64,000 bases of DNA. Source: Jatrophihabitans endophyticus. Lineage in GTDB: Bacteria; Actinomycetota; Actinomycetes; Mycobacteriales; Jatrophihabitantaceae. The notes beneath the pieces are model-generated. The model was given only the letters and a program-made list of their open reading frames with translations. It was not told the origin of the DNA and did no database searches. Every line of letters begins with the position of its first letter. Position 1 is the first letter of the stretch. The stretch is from the NCBI RefSeq assembly GCF_900129455.1, contig NZ_FQVU01000007.1, positions 1 to 64,000 of the forward strand. The letters are read 5' to 3'. Positions 43,340 through 51,503 of this stretch are shown one piece after another. Made by a program: the position numbers and the translations under genes.

Positions 43340-43750
43340 ATGATGGCGAGGTGGGCGCAGACCTCCCCGACGAGGTGCTCGCGGCCCTGGCCGGGGTCGG
43401 GCACCGCGGAGACGCTGCTGCGGCTGCAGCGCTTCTACGACGCGCTGGCCGGGGCGGACCACGGCTTGCGCACCCCGCGCATCCGCGAGGTCCTGGTCGC
43501 GGACGACCGCGTGGTGAGCGTGGAGGACAGGCTGGCGGGCCGGCCGCTGCGCGCAGGCATGGACGACCGTGAGCACGTGCTGCGCGAGGCCGACGTCGAG
43601 GCGGTGACGACCGTGCTCGCCGGCCTGGCGCGGGTCACGCCCGACGTCGTGACGCCGGACCTGCCGCTCCTTCCCGGCGAGCCGGCGCTGCCCCACGGTG
43701 CGGCGTTCGGCACCGCGCTCGCCGACGTCCGCGACGGACTGGGGATGTGA
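43340..43750 (+). pseudogene. Decayed phosphotransferase-like N-terminal fragment (frameshifted)
   Basis: Two reading frames each carry part of a coherent protein. From GTG 43351 the frame gives VGADLPDEVLAALAGVG; near 43400 the sense passes to another frame with TAETLLRLQRFYDALAG, TPRIREVLVADDRVVSVEDR and PDLPLLPGEPALPHG, ending at 43750. The wording resembles the N-terminal part of aminoglycoside-phosphotransferase-fold proteins, but no catalytic HxD or DxD motif follows. A frameshift plus 3' deletion is the simplest reading. A short intact unknown gene starting at 43340 cannot be excluded. Confidence 0.4.
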
Positions 43751-43771
43751 CAGGCGCGGATGTGACGCCGG

Positions 43772-44638
43772 TCAGGACACGAGGTCACCCGGTCGGGACA
43801 CGAGGTCACGCAGCGACGTCGCATCGGCGCCGCCGAGGTCGCGCACGGCGGTCGTGACGTCGGCGAGGAACCCCTCGCGGACCGAACGGCCGAACGAGAC
43901 GACCAGCTCGACCACCGGCTGCGGCAGGCCGACGCCCGCCAGCGTCTCGGCGTACGCCGCGTCGTCGAGGTCGGTGACCCCGACCTGCGTGCCCGACACC
44001 TCGCTCGCGAGGCCGGCGAGCCCCTCGGCCGTCCATGCCTCGGGTCCGGTGACGTCGTGGACGACGTCGCCGGTGTCGGACACGAGCGCGCCGACGGCGG
44101 CGGCCGCGCAGTCGGCACGGGTGACGAAGGCGGCGCGGCCGGCGCCGTAGTTGGTGACGAACGAGCCGTGCGCCGCGGCCTGCCGCACCGCGTCGACCTG
44201 CATGTCGGCGTAGAGGTTGTTGCGCAGCATCGACCAGCCGAGGCCGCTGGCACGCAGGTACTCCTCGGTCGCCGCGTGGTCCGGCACGACGCCGGCCGGG
44301 TTGTCGGCGGTGGGGCGGGGCAGCGAGGTGTAGGCGATGCGCTCGACCCCGGCGGCCACGGCCGCGTCGATCGCCGCCCGGTGGTGCGCGACGCGCTCGC
44401 CGATGGCGTCGGTCGAGACGAGGAGCAGCCGGTCCACCCCCGCGAAGGCATCGGCCAACGTCTCGGGGCGGGTGAAGTCGGCGGCCCGCACGGTGGCGCC
44501 GCGGTCGGCGAACTGCGCGAGCTTGGCCGGATCGCGGCTGAGCAGGACGACGTCGCTCGCGTCGACCCGCTGCAGCAGCCGCTCGGCGGCGAGGTGGCCG
44601 AGCTGTCCGGAGGCGCCGGTGACGGCGTAGGTGGTCAT
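43772..44638 (-). CDS. NmrA-like NAD(P)-binding SDR oxidoreductase
   Basis: 288 residues of the atypical SDR (NmrA/QOR2-like) type: TTYAVTGASGQLGHLAAERLL cofactor loop split at the first strand, LLLVSTDA, and GWSMLRNNLYADM. The classical YxxxK catalytic pair is absent, as in the family, whose members reduce quinones or sense NADP(H). ATG 44638 sits well from GGGAG; the in-frame ATG at 44644 is possible. Divergent from an Rrf2 regulator. Confidence 0.88.
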   Translation of the reverse strand: MTTYAVTGASGQLGHLAAERLLQRVDASDVVLLSRDPAKLAQFADRGATVRAADFTRPETLADAFAGVDRLLLVSTDAIGERVAHHRAAIDAAVAAGVERIAYTSLPRPTADNPAGVVPDHAATEEYLRASGLGWSMLRNNLYADMQVDAVRQAAAHGSFVTNYGAGRAAFVTRADCAAAAVGALVSDTGDVVHDVTGPEAWTAEGLAGLASEVSGTQVGVTDLDDAAYAETLAGVGLPQPVVELVVSFGRSVREGFLADVTTAVRDLGGADATSLRDLVSRPGDLVS

Positions 44639-44660
44639 GTGCACGCTCCCTAATGCAACT

Positions 44661-44700
44661 GTTTCGGTTACGGATCAAACCGTAGCCGTATCGGTTGCGA
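44661..44700. promoter_or_regulatory. Operator candidate between Rrf2 and NmrA-like genes
   Basis: GGTTACGG-ATCAAA-CCGTAGCC (44666-44687) is an inverted repeat with 7 of 8 arm positions matching. It is flanked by related half-sites, TTTCGGTTACGG and GTATCGGTTGCG. The block is the only AT-richer stretch in the divergent promoter region and would suit binding by the adjacent Rrf2 regulator. Confidence 0.5.
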
Positions 44701-44717
44701 TAAGGCAAGATGGTGGC

Positions 44718-45173
44718 GTGGCCGGCCGAGCGAACACGCAGTTCTCCGTCGCCGCGCACGCGCTCGTCTACCTCGCGGGTGCGGGCGGGGGCTTCGGCGC
44801 GCACGCCCGTCCGGTGAGCTCGGACGAGCTGGCGCAGAGCGTGAACGTCAATCCCGTCCACCTGCGCCGCGTGCTCGGCCCGTTGCGTGAGGCCGGGCTG
44901 CTGCGCTCGCGCCCCGGCGCGCGCGGTGGCTGGGAGCTCGCGCGGGCCGCCGAGCACATCCGTCTCGACGAGGTGTGGGAAGTCGTCGTCACCGGGGCGT
45001 TGGTCGCCACCCACGGGCCGAACCCGTCGTGCCCGATCGGCCGGCAGGTGCACGGGCTGCTCGGCGACATCGAGGACGACATGGCGCAGGCCGTCCGCGC
45101 CGCCCTGCACCGCCGCACCGTCGCCGAGCTGGTCCGCCGGGTGAGTGACGAGATCCCCGCCGACCGGGGCTGA
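44718..45173 (+). CDS. Rrf2-family transcription regulator
   Basis: 151 residues with winged-helix elements NTQFSVAAHALVYLAG, SSDELAQSVNVNPVHLRRVL and AGLLRSRPGARGGWEL, typical of Rrf2. Only one cysteine remains in the region where IscR/NsrR have three (NPSCPIG), so it probably lacks an Fe-S cluster and senses something else, like YwnA-type members. Divergent from an NmrA-like oxidoreductase, its likely target. GTG 44718 is the first in-frame start consistent with the family N terminus. Confidence 0.88.
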   Translation: MAGRANTQFSVAAHALVYLAGAGGGFGAHARPVSSDELAQSVNVNPVHLRRVLGPLREAGLLRSRPGARGGWELARAAEHIRLDEVWEVVVTGALVATHGPNPSCPIGRQVHGLLGDIEDDMAQAVRAALHRRTVAELVRRVSDEIPADRG

Positions 45174-45205
45174 GAAATTTAGTCGGGCGTCCTAGTATCG
45201 CGGGC

Positions 45206-46369
45206 ATGGCCTCCGCGACCTCCGACTTCGACCAGTACCGGCTCACCGAGGAGCAGCAGTTGCTGCGTAAGTCGGTGCGCGAGCTGGCCGAGGACCGCAT
45301 CGCGCCGCGGGCGGCCGAGATCGACGAGACCGGCGAGTTCCCGTACGACGTGCGTGACGCGCTCGTCCGTGCCGGCTTCCACGCCGTCCACGTGCCCGAG
45401 GAGTACGGCGGCATGGGCGCGGACGCGCTGAGCGCCTGCATCGTGGTCGAGGAGGTCGCCCGGGTCTGCGCCTCGTCCTCGCTCATCCCGGCGGTGAACA
45501 AGCTCGGGTCGCAGCCGGTGATCCTGTCCGGCTCCGAGGAACTCAAGGCGCAGGTGCTGCCGCCGCTGGCGTCGGGCGAGGCCATGTTCAGCTACGCGCT
45601 GTCCGAGCGTGAGGCCGGGTCGGACGCGGCGTCGATGCGCACCCGCGCGGTGCGCGACGGCGAGCACTGGGTGCTCAACGGCACCAAGGCGTGGATCAGC
45701 AACGCCGGCGTCTCGAGCTGGTACACCGTCATGGCCGTCACCGAGCCCGGCAAGGGCCCCAAGGGCATCTCGGCGTTCGTCGTCCACCAGGACGACCCCG
45801 GGTTCTCGGTCGGCCCCAAGGAGCGCAAGCTCGGCATCAAGGGCAGCCCCACCTGCGAGATCCACTTCGAGGACTGCACCATCCCGGCCGATCGCATCGT
45901 CGGTGAACCGGGTACCGGCTTCAAGACCGCCCTGCGCACGCTGGACCACACCCGCCTCGCGATCGGCGCGCAGGCGCTCGGGATCGCGCAGGGGGCCTTC
46001 GACCAGGCCGTCGGCTACATCAAGGAGCGGCGGCAGTTCGGTCAGGCCATCGCCGACTTCCAGGGCGTCCAGTTCATGGTCGCCGACATGGGCATGCGCA
46101 TCGAGGCCGCCCGCCAGCTCGTCTACGCCGCCGCGGCGCGCGCCGAGCGCGAGGAGCCGGGCCTGACGTTCAGCTCGTCCGCGGCCAAGGTGTTCGCCTC
46201 CGACACCGCGATGTCGGTGACCGTCGACGCCGTCCAGCTCTTCGGCGGTGCGGGATTTACGAAGGACTTCCCGGTCGAGCGGATGATGCGCGACGCGAAG
46301 ATCACCCAGATCTACGAGGGCACCAACCAGATCAACCGCATGGTGATGGCGCGCCAGCTGCTGAAGTAG
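45206..46369 (+). CDS. Acyl-CoA dehydrogenase
   Basis: 387-residue FAD enzyme for the first oxidation of acyl-CoA beta-oxidation. FAD-binding YALSEREAGSDAASM and WISNAGVSSWYTVMA; catalytic Glu in ITQIYEGTNQINR; C-terminal RRQFGQAIADFQGVQF and QLFGGAGFTKDFPVERMMRD. Length is normal and all key residues are present. Chain-length preference cannot be read. Ends at a hairpin shared with the convergent export operon. Confidence 0.95.
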   Translation: MASATSDFDQYRLTEEQQLLRKSVRELAEDRIAPRAAEIDETGEFPYDVRDALVRAGFHAVHVPEEYGGMGADALSACIVVEEVARVCASSSLIPAVNKLGSQPVILSGSEELKAQVLPPLASGEAMFSYALSEREAGSDAASMRTRAVRDGEHWVLNGTKAWISNAGVSSWYTVMAVTEPGKGPKGISAFVVHQDDPGFSVGPKERKLGIKGSPTCEIHFEDCTIPADRIVGEPGTGFKTALRTLDHTRLAIGAQALGIAQGAFDQAVGYIKERRQFGQAIADFQGVQFMVADMGMRIEAARQLVYAAAARAEREEPGLTFSSSAAKVFASDTAMSVTVDAVQLFGGAGFTKDFPVERMMRDAKITQIYEGTNQINRMVMARQLLK

Positions 46370-46387
46370 GGCGATACGTGGGGAGGC

Positions 46388-46426
46388 GGTGACGGCGGCG
46401 TCCCCCGCGGATCCGCCGCCGTCACC
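46388..46426. terminator. Hairpin between acyl-CoA dehydrogenase and export operon
   Basis: A perfect 13-bp stem, GGTGACGGCGGCG (46388-46400) with CGCCGCCGTCACC (46414-46426), 13-base loop, placed between two convergent stops (46369 and 46438). Probably terminates both transcripts. Confidence 0.7.
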
Positions 46427-46437
46427 ACATCCTCAGG

Positions 46438-48525
46438 TCAGCGGCCGGGCGGGCCGCCGCCGAAGCCGCCGCCGCCCCCGCTGCCGCCACCGTTGGAGCC
46501 GGTCAGGCCGCCGAGCGTGCTGCTGCCGCCGCGCCGGGTGGAGCTGGTGCTGCTGCTCGAGGGCACCGCGGCCGAGATCTCGGCGAGCACGACCTCGTCG
46601 CCGGCGGCGAGACCCGAGGTGACCTGCGCGCGTTCGGTGCCGACGAGTCCGACCTGCACCGTCTTGGTGGAGACGGTCTTGCCGTTGCGCACCTGCACCG
46701 TGCTCGCCCGCGACGTCGTGTGCAGCGCCGAGACGGGGACGGTGAGGACCTTGCTCGCGGTGCCGACGTCGATCGAGACGCCGGCGCCCATCCCGTCGTA
46801 GAGCGCGGCGTAGCGCCGCGTGAGCGTGACGGTGACCGGGTAGGTGGCCGACGAGCCGCTGCTGCTCGACGTGTTCGTCGCGCCGATGTAGCTGACCTTC
46901 GCCGGCACCGGAGCGGTGCGCCCGTCGACCGTGACCGCCGCCGACTGGCCGACCTTCACCAGGTCGATGTCGGCGATCGCGACGTCCACCGTGACCGCGA
47001 GCGTCCCGCGGCCCACCACCGTGATCGTGCTGCTGCTCGACGACGCCGAGACGGTGTCGCCCTTCGCGACGTCGACGGCGGCGACCGTGCCGCCCACCGA
47101 CGACGTCAGGGTGGCGTGGCCGACCGCCTGCTTCGCGACCGCGAGGGCGGCCTGCTTCGCGTCGACCGTCTTCACGTCGGCGGCGATGCGCTCCGCGGTC
47201 ACGGTCGTGCCGGACGAGGACCCGGACGAGGACCCGGACGACGAGCCGGAGCCCGACGACGAACCGGAGGTCGAGCCCGACGCCGACCCGGACGTCGTCC
47301 CCGAGCCCGTCGAACCGCCGGTCGTGGGTGTCGTCCCGCCGCTGCGCGAGCCGCCCGTCGAACCGCCCGTCGAACCGCTCGACGAACCGCCCGTCGAACC
47401 GGTGCCGGTCGAGCCGGTGCCGCCGGAGGTGGAGCCGGTGCCGCTCTTCACGAGCGCGGTGACGGCCTTGGTGAGCGTGGCGAGCGCGCTGCTCAGCGAG
47501 GTGGCGGCCTTGTCCAGCGCCTTCTGCCCGCTGCCCACGGCACTCACCGCGTCCTGGCAGGCGTCGGTGTCGACGGTCGCGGTCCGGGCGATCTCGACGC
47601 GGTAGGTCGTGCCGGCGGTCAGGCCGGCGAACGAGTAGCTGCCGCCGGCGCTCGGGCGCTGCGGGTTGGCCGAGGTCGTCTCGGCGAGGTCGCCGGACTT
47701 CGTCCGCAGCGTCACCGCGGACGCCGAGCTCACCTGCCCGCTCACCGTGCCGTCGTCGCCCGCGGTCGCGGTGACCGTCGTCGGACTCGACTCGGCCGAC
47801 GCCGCGCAGGAGTCGACGAGGTCGTCGACGGCGTCGTCCTGCGCGGCGAGTGCCTTGTCCAGCGCCTGTTGCGCGCTGATCACGGCCTGCTGCGCCGAGG
47901 TGACGGCACTGCCGGCCGACGACGACGACGTCGTGGGCGTCCGGGCCGCGACGAGCCGCACCGCCGCCACCGCGTCGGTGTCGAGCGCGGTGGTGCTGAC
48001 GGCGTTGGCGCTCGTCGTGCCGCCCGTCGTGCCGGTGCCGGTGCCGGTGCCGGTGCCGGTGCTGCCGGTGCCGGACGTGGAGCTGGCGCCCGAGCCGCCG
48101 GTGCTCGTCGACACCGTGGTGCCGTTGGCCTGTGCCTCGCGGTCGGTGGCCAGCTGCTCCTTCGCCTGCGCGACGGCGGTCCTGGCGTCGTCCACCGCCG
48201 CCTCGAGGTCGTCCGGATCGAGGGTGGCGACGGTCTGGCCCGCCGTGACGGTGTCCCCGACGGCCACGCGGACGGCGGCGACGGTGCCCGCCGAGGCGAA
48301 CGCGAGCGTGGCGGTGTCCTTGGCCGTGAGGGTGCCGTCCGCGTCCACGGTCTGCTCGACGTCGGCACGGGTCACCGTGGCGACGCGGTAGCTCGGGCCG
48401 TCGTCGCCGGACATCGCCCAGGCGGTCCCCGCGCCGGCCGCGACGACGGCGAGCGCGGCCACCCCGGCGACGGTCCGGCGCCGACGTCGCTGCCGGCGGC
48501 GCCGGGCCGGCGCGCGATCAGCCAT
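46438..48525 (-). CDS. Second HlyD/RND-type adaptor with very long low-complexity inserts
   Basis: 695-residue membrane-fusion adaptor. Membrane segment about 16-37 after a very basic stretch (RRRRQRRRRRTVAG); first lipoyl half with VAAVRVAVGDTVTAGQTVATLDPDDL; second half SSVGGTVAAVDVAKGDTV; then beta-barrel and membrane-proximal domains (YPVTVTLTRRYAALYDGMGAG). Ser/Gly/Thr stretches separate the halves, including five tandem GCCGGT hexamers at DNA level. Gly-rich C terminus (GGGFGGGPPGR). It is unusual as the second adaptor of one operon; starts inside the upstream lipoprotein gene. Confidence 0.85.
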   Translation of the reverse strand: MADRAPARRRRQRRRRRTVAGVAALAVVAAGAGTAWAMSGDDGPSYRVATVTRADVEQTVDADGTLTAKDTATLAFASAGTVAAVRVAVGDTVTAGQTVATLDPDDLEAAVDDARTAVAQAKEQLATDREAQANGTTVSTSTGGSGASSTSGTGSTGTGTGTGTGTTGGTTSANAVSTTALDTDAVAAVRLVAARTPTTSSSSAGSAVTSAQQAVISAQQALDKALAAQDDAVDDLVDSCAASAESSPTTVTATAGDDGTVSGQVSSASAVTLRTKSGDLAETTSANPQRPSAGGSYSFAGLTAGTTYRVEIARTATVDTDACQDAVSAVGSGQKALDKAATSLSSALATLTKAVTALVKSGTGSTSGGTGSTGTGSTGGSSSGSTGGSTGGSRSGGTTPTTGGSTGSGTTSGSASGSTSGSSSGSGSSSGSSSGSSSGTTVTAERIAADVKTVDAKQAALAVAKQAVGHATLTSSVGGTVAAVDVAKGDTVSASSSSSTITVVGRGTLAVTVDVAIADIDLVKVGQSAAVTVDGRTAPVPAKVSYIGATNTSSSSGSSATYPVTVTLTRRYAALYDGMGAGVSIDVGTASKVLTVPVSALHTTSRASTVQVRNGKTVSTKTVQVGLVGTERAQVTSGLAAGDEVVLAEISAAVPSSSSTSSTRRGGSSTLGGLTGSNGGGSGGGGGFGGGPPGR
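48031..48060. repeat. Five tandem GCCGGT hexamers
   Basis: Five perfect copies inside the adaptor gene encode an alternating Thr-Gly tract on the minus strand. Because the unit is 6 bp, copy-number slippage would change linker length without breaking the frame. Confidence 0.85.
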
Positions 48526-49516
48526 TGCCGTTGCCCGTCGACGAGGCGACGCCGTTGCGGGGGCCGCCACCCTGGCCGGCGAGTGCCGTGGTGCACGAGC
48601 CGCTGACCTTGCTGCTCAGCGCGATCGCCCGCGCGGTGACCGCGCCGGAGGAGTTGGTCGAGCCCTGCACGACCGCGCAGGTGCCGACCTTGGCCGACTT
48701 CGCCGTCGTCGTCACGGTGCGGGTGTACTTCGTGGCCGAGGTGACGGTGATCGTCCCCGTCGAGGTCGCGGAGCTCGCCGAGCTCGACCCCGAGCCGGCC
48801 GGGCGGGCCGTCACCGCGACGGTGATGGTCGAGCCCGACACCTTCGTGACCTTGCCGGCCACGATCGCGCCGCGCTGGCCGCCCTGTCGGCCGCCCTGCC
48901 CCCCGGGCATCCCGCTGGGCGCGCCACCGCTGGGCATGCCGCTCGGCCGGGCGCCGCCGCTCGGGGCGCCGCCACCGTTCGGCGCGCCGCCCTGCTGCCC
49001 GCCGGGAGCGCCGCCGCCGAAGCCGCCGACGCTGCACGTGCCGTTCGTGGCCTTCGTGATGCGCACCGTGGTGGCGGTGACGGCGGTCGCCGCCGAGCCC
49101 GCCGAACCCGACGAGCCCGACGAGCTCGCCGCCGCGCCGACGACGCACGAGCCGACGGTGACGTCGGCGAGCGTGCCCGACCGCTGCACGGTGAAGGTCG
49201 TCTTGGCCGTGTAGGTCACCGCGGACTGGCTGCTGGAGCTCTGGACCTGCAGGGTCTTGCCGCTGACCTGCGCGATCTCGCCGGACGCCGCGGCCCCCGG
49301 CCCGCCGTTGCCGCCACCGTTGCCGGTTCCGTTGCCGCCCCCGTTGCCCGCGGCGGCCGAGCCGGATGCGGCGTTGCCGGCGGGGCTGGCGTTGCCGGTG
49401 CCGCCGTCCGAGCCGCTGGAGCAGGCGGCCAGCGCGACGGTGAGCGCGCAGCCGCCGGCCAGGGCGGCGACGACGGTCCCGCGGCGGCGGGACGGAACGG
49501 ACGGGAGGTGCTTCAT
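48518..49516 (-). CDS. DUF5666-type lipoprotein of the export operon
   Basis: 332 residues. Signal with lipobox LTVALAACSS, so the cysteine is lipidated and the protein sits outside the membrane. Two DUF5666-like beta repeats follow: GEIAQVSGKTLQVQ...TADVTVGSC-type near 80-140 and GKVTKVSGSTITVAV near 215-300, each ending in a cysteine (VGSCVVG, VGTCAVV). A Gly/Gln/Pro-rich linker lies between. Function unknown; position between permease and adaptor suggests a part of the exporter or its cargo carrier. Confidence 0.8.
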   Translation of the reverse strand: MKHLPSVPSRRRGTVVAALAGGCALTVALAACSSGSDGGTGNASPAGNAASGSAAAGNGGGNGTGNGGGNGGPGAAASGEIAQVSGKTLQVQSSSSQSAVTYTAKTTFTVQRSGTLADVTVGSCVVGAAASSSGSSGSAGSAATAVTATTVRITKATNGTCSVGGFGGGAPGGQQGGAPNGGGAPSGGARPSGMPSGGAPSGMPGGQGGRQGGQRGAIVAGKVTKVSGSTITVAVTARPAGSGSSSASSATSTGTITVTSATKYTRTVTTTAKSAKVGTCAVVQGSTNSSGAVTARAIALSSKVSGSCTTALAGQGGGPRNGVASSTGNGNG

Positions 49517-49566
49517 CACAGGTGTCCTTCGTGAGGTCGGTGCTGGGGTCGGGTGGGCGGAACGGG

Positions 49567-50799
49567 TCATTCGCTGCGCAGCGCGTCGATCGGCGCGAGC
49601 CGCGCAGCGCGGCTCGCGGGGTACACGCCGAAGACGAGGCCGATCGCGACGGCGACGCCGATCGCGACGGCGATCGCGGTCGAGGAGACCGTGATCTCGT
49701 TGGAGATGAAGTGCGGGATCACGTGGGCGCCGCCGATACCGAGGGCGGCCCCGGCCAGCCCGCCGACCAGCCCCAGCGTCGACGCCTCGACGAGGAACTG
49801 GCGCCGGATGAGCAGCGGGGTCGCGCCGAGCGCCTTGCGCAGCCCGATCTCGCGGGTCCGCTCGGACACCGACACCAACATGATGTTCATGACGCCGATG
49901 CCGCCGACGAGCAGCGACAGCGCGGCGATCCCGCCGAGCAGGATGGTGAGCGTGCCGCTGACCGAGGTCGCGGTCGACAGCAGCGAGTCCTGCGTCGTGA
50001 TGGTGAAGTCGGCCGACGAGGAGTCGGTGATCGAGTGGCGGGCGAGCAGGATCGCGTCGACCTCCTGGTAGGCGGCCGAGATGGTGTCGTTGGACGTCGC
50101 CGCGATGTAGACGTTGGACAACGAGCTGCGCGAGGAGCTGGTCGAGAGCCGCTGCACCTGTGTCGACAGCGGCACGACGGCGGTGTCGTCGAGGTTGCTC
50201 GACGAGTCCGAGCCCGCGGCCGCGAGCACGCCCTTGACCGTGAACGTGATGCCGCTGATCGTCACCTGCTGCCCGACCGGGTTGAGGCCGCTGAACAGCT
50301 CCTGCGCGGTCGACGAGCCGAGCACGATCGAGGTGGCCGCGTCGTCCTCGTCCTTGGCCGTGAGGAACGTCCCGGACGACAGGTGCCGCGCGCGGACGGT
50401 GAGCCAGGACGGCGTGGTGCCCACGACGGTCGTCGTCCAGTTGGTGCTGCCGTAGTCGATCTCGACCGACGAGCTCTGCGTCGGGGCCACGGCGCGGACG
50501 TCGGGCGCCGCGGACTTCGACCCCAGTGCTGCGGCGTCGCCGACGGTCAGTGTGGCGGCCGAGCCGAACCCGCTGCGCACGCCCGACGAGCTGGTGGTGC
50601 TGCCCGGTGAGACGATGAGCAGGTTGCTGCCGAGTGCGTTGATCTCGCTGCTGACCGACGACTTCGTCCCCTCGCCCAGCCCCACGGACAACACGACCGT
50701 CGCGATGCCGATGAGGATGCCGAGCACGGTGAGGCCGGAGCGCAGCCGGTGCGCGCGCACCGCCGCGAGGCCGGTGCGGATCGTCTCGCCCCAGTTCAT
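49567..50799 (-). CDS. MacB/FtsX-type ABC transporter permease
   Basis: 410-residue permease with MacB topology: a first helix ([22 protein letters not shown]), a large extracellular MacB-PCD domain of about 220 residues, and three C-terminal helices ([54 protein letters not shown]). Family loop [15 protein letters not shown] is present. Starts 4 bp inside the ATPase gene. Confidence 0.93.
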   Translation of the reverse strand: MNWGETIRTGLAAVRAHRLRSGLTVLGILIGIATVVLSVGLGEGTKSSVSSEINALGSNLLIVSPGSTTSSSGVRSGFGSAATLTVGDAAALGSKSAAPDVRAVAPTQSSSVEIDYGSTNWTTTVVGTTPSWLTVRARHLSSGTFLTAKDEDDAATSIVLGSSTAQELFSGLNPVGQQVTISGITFTVKGVLAAAGSDSSSNLDDTAVVPLSTQVQRLSTSSSRSSLSNVYIAATSNDTISAAYQEVDAILLARHSITDSSSADFTITTQDSLLSTATSVSGTLTILLGGIAALSLLVGGIGVMNIMLVSVSERTREIGLRKALGATPLLIRRQFLVEASTLGLVGGLAGAALGIGGAHVIPHFISNEITVSSTAIAVAIGVAVAIGLVFGVYPASRAARLAPIDALRSE

Positions 50800-51503
50800 G
50801 CCGGCACCTCGACGGCCTCGGGCACCACGAGCCCGTCGCGGACCCGGACGACGCGTTGCGACCGTTCGGCGACCTCGGCGTCGTGGGTGATGAGCACGAT
50901 CGTCCGGCCGGCCGCGCAGAGCTCGTCGAAGAGCGCGAGGACGTCCTCGGTCGCGTGCGAGTCGAGATTGCCGGTCGGCTCGTCGGCCAGGATCATCGCG
51001 GGCTCGGTGACGAGGGCCCGGGCGACGGCCACGCGCTGCTGCTGGCCGCCGGACAGCTCGCCCGGGCGGTGGTCGAGGCGTTCGGCGAGCCCGACGCGGC
51101 CGAGCGCGGCGGCGGCGCGCTCGCGGCGCTCGTCGCGGGGGACGCCGGCGTAGGACAGCGGCAGCTCGACGTTGCGCAGCGCGGTGAACGCGGGCAGCAG
51201 GTGGAACTGCTGGAACACGAAGCCGATGCGGCGGTTGCGGATCTCGGCGAGGTCGTCGTCGTCGAGTCCGCCGACGTCCTCGCCGGCGAGGCGGTACTCG
51301 CCGCTGGTCGCGACGTCCAGGCAGCCGAGCACGTGCATCAGCGTCGACTTGCCCGAGCCGGAGGGGCCGATGATGGCGACGTACTCGCCCTCGGGGATGT
51401 CGAGCGAGACGCCGCGCAGCGCCTCGACCTCGAGCAGCCCGCTGCGGTAGACCTTGCGCACGTCGCGCAGCGAGATGATCGGCTCGACCGCCGGTGCGCT
51501 CAT
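50796..51503 (-). CDS. MacB-type ABC transporter ATPase
   Basis: 235-residue nucleotide-binding subunit. Walker [11 protein letters not shown]-loop [14 protein letters not shown], signature [15 protein letters not shown], Walker [15 protein letters not shown]-loop ITHDAE. All motifs intact. It overlaps both its neighbours by 4 bp, so adaptor, ATPase and permease are one translational unit. Confidence 0.96.
   Translation of the reverse strand: MSAPAVEPIISLRDVRKVYRSGLLEVEALRGVSLDIPEGEYVAIIGPSGSGKSTLMHVLGCLDVATSGEYRLAGEDVGGLDDDDLAEIRNRRIGFVFQQFHLLPAFTALRNVELPLSYAGVPRDERRERAAAALGRVGLAERLDHRPGELSGGQQQRVAVARALVTEPAMILADEPTGNLDSHATEDVLALFDELCAAGRTIVLITHDAEVAERSQRVVRVRDGLVVPEAVEVPA

Noticed and set aside
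47200-47410. Repetitive array that might be a CRISPR or satellite
   Set aside because: Irregular short units in frame with Ser/Gly codons of the adaptor linker; no constant repeat and spacer pattern.
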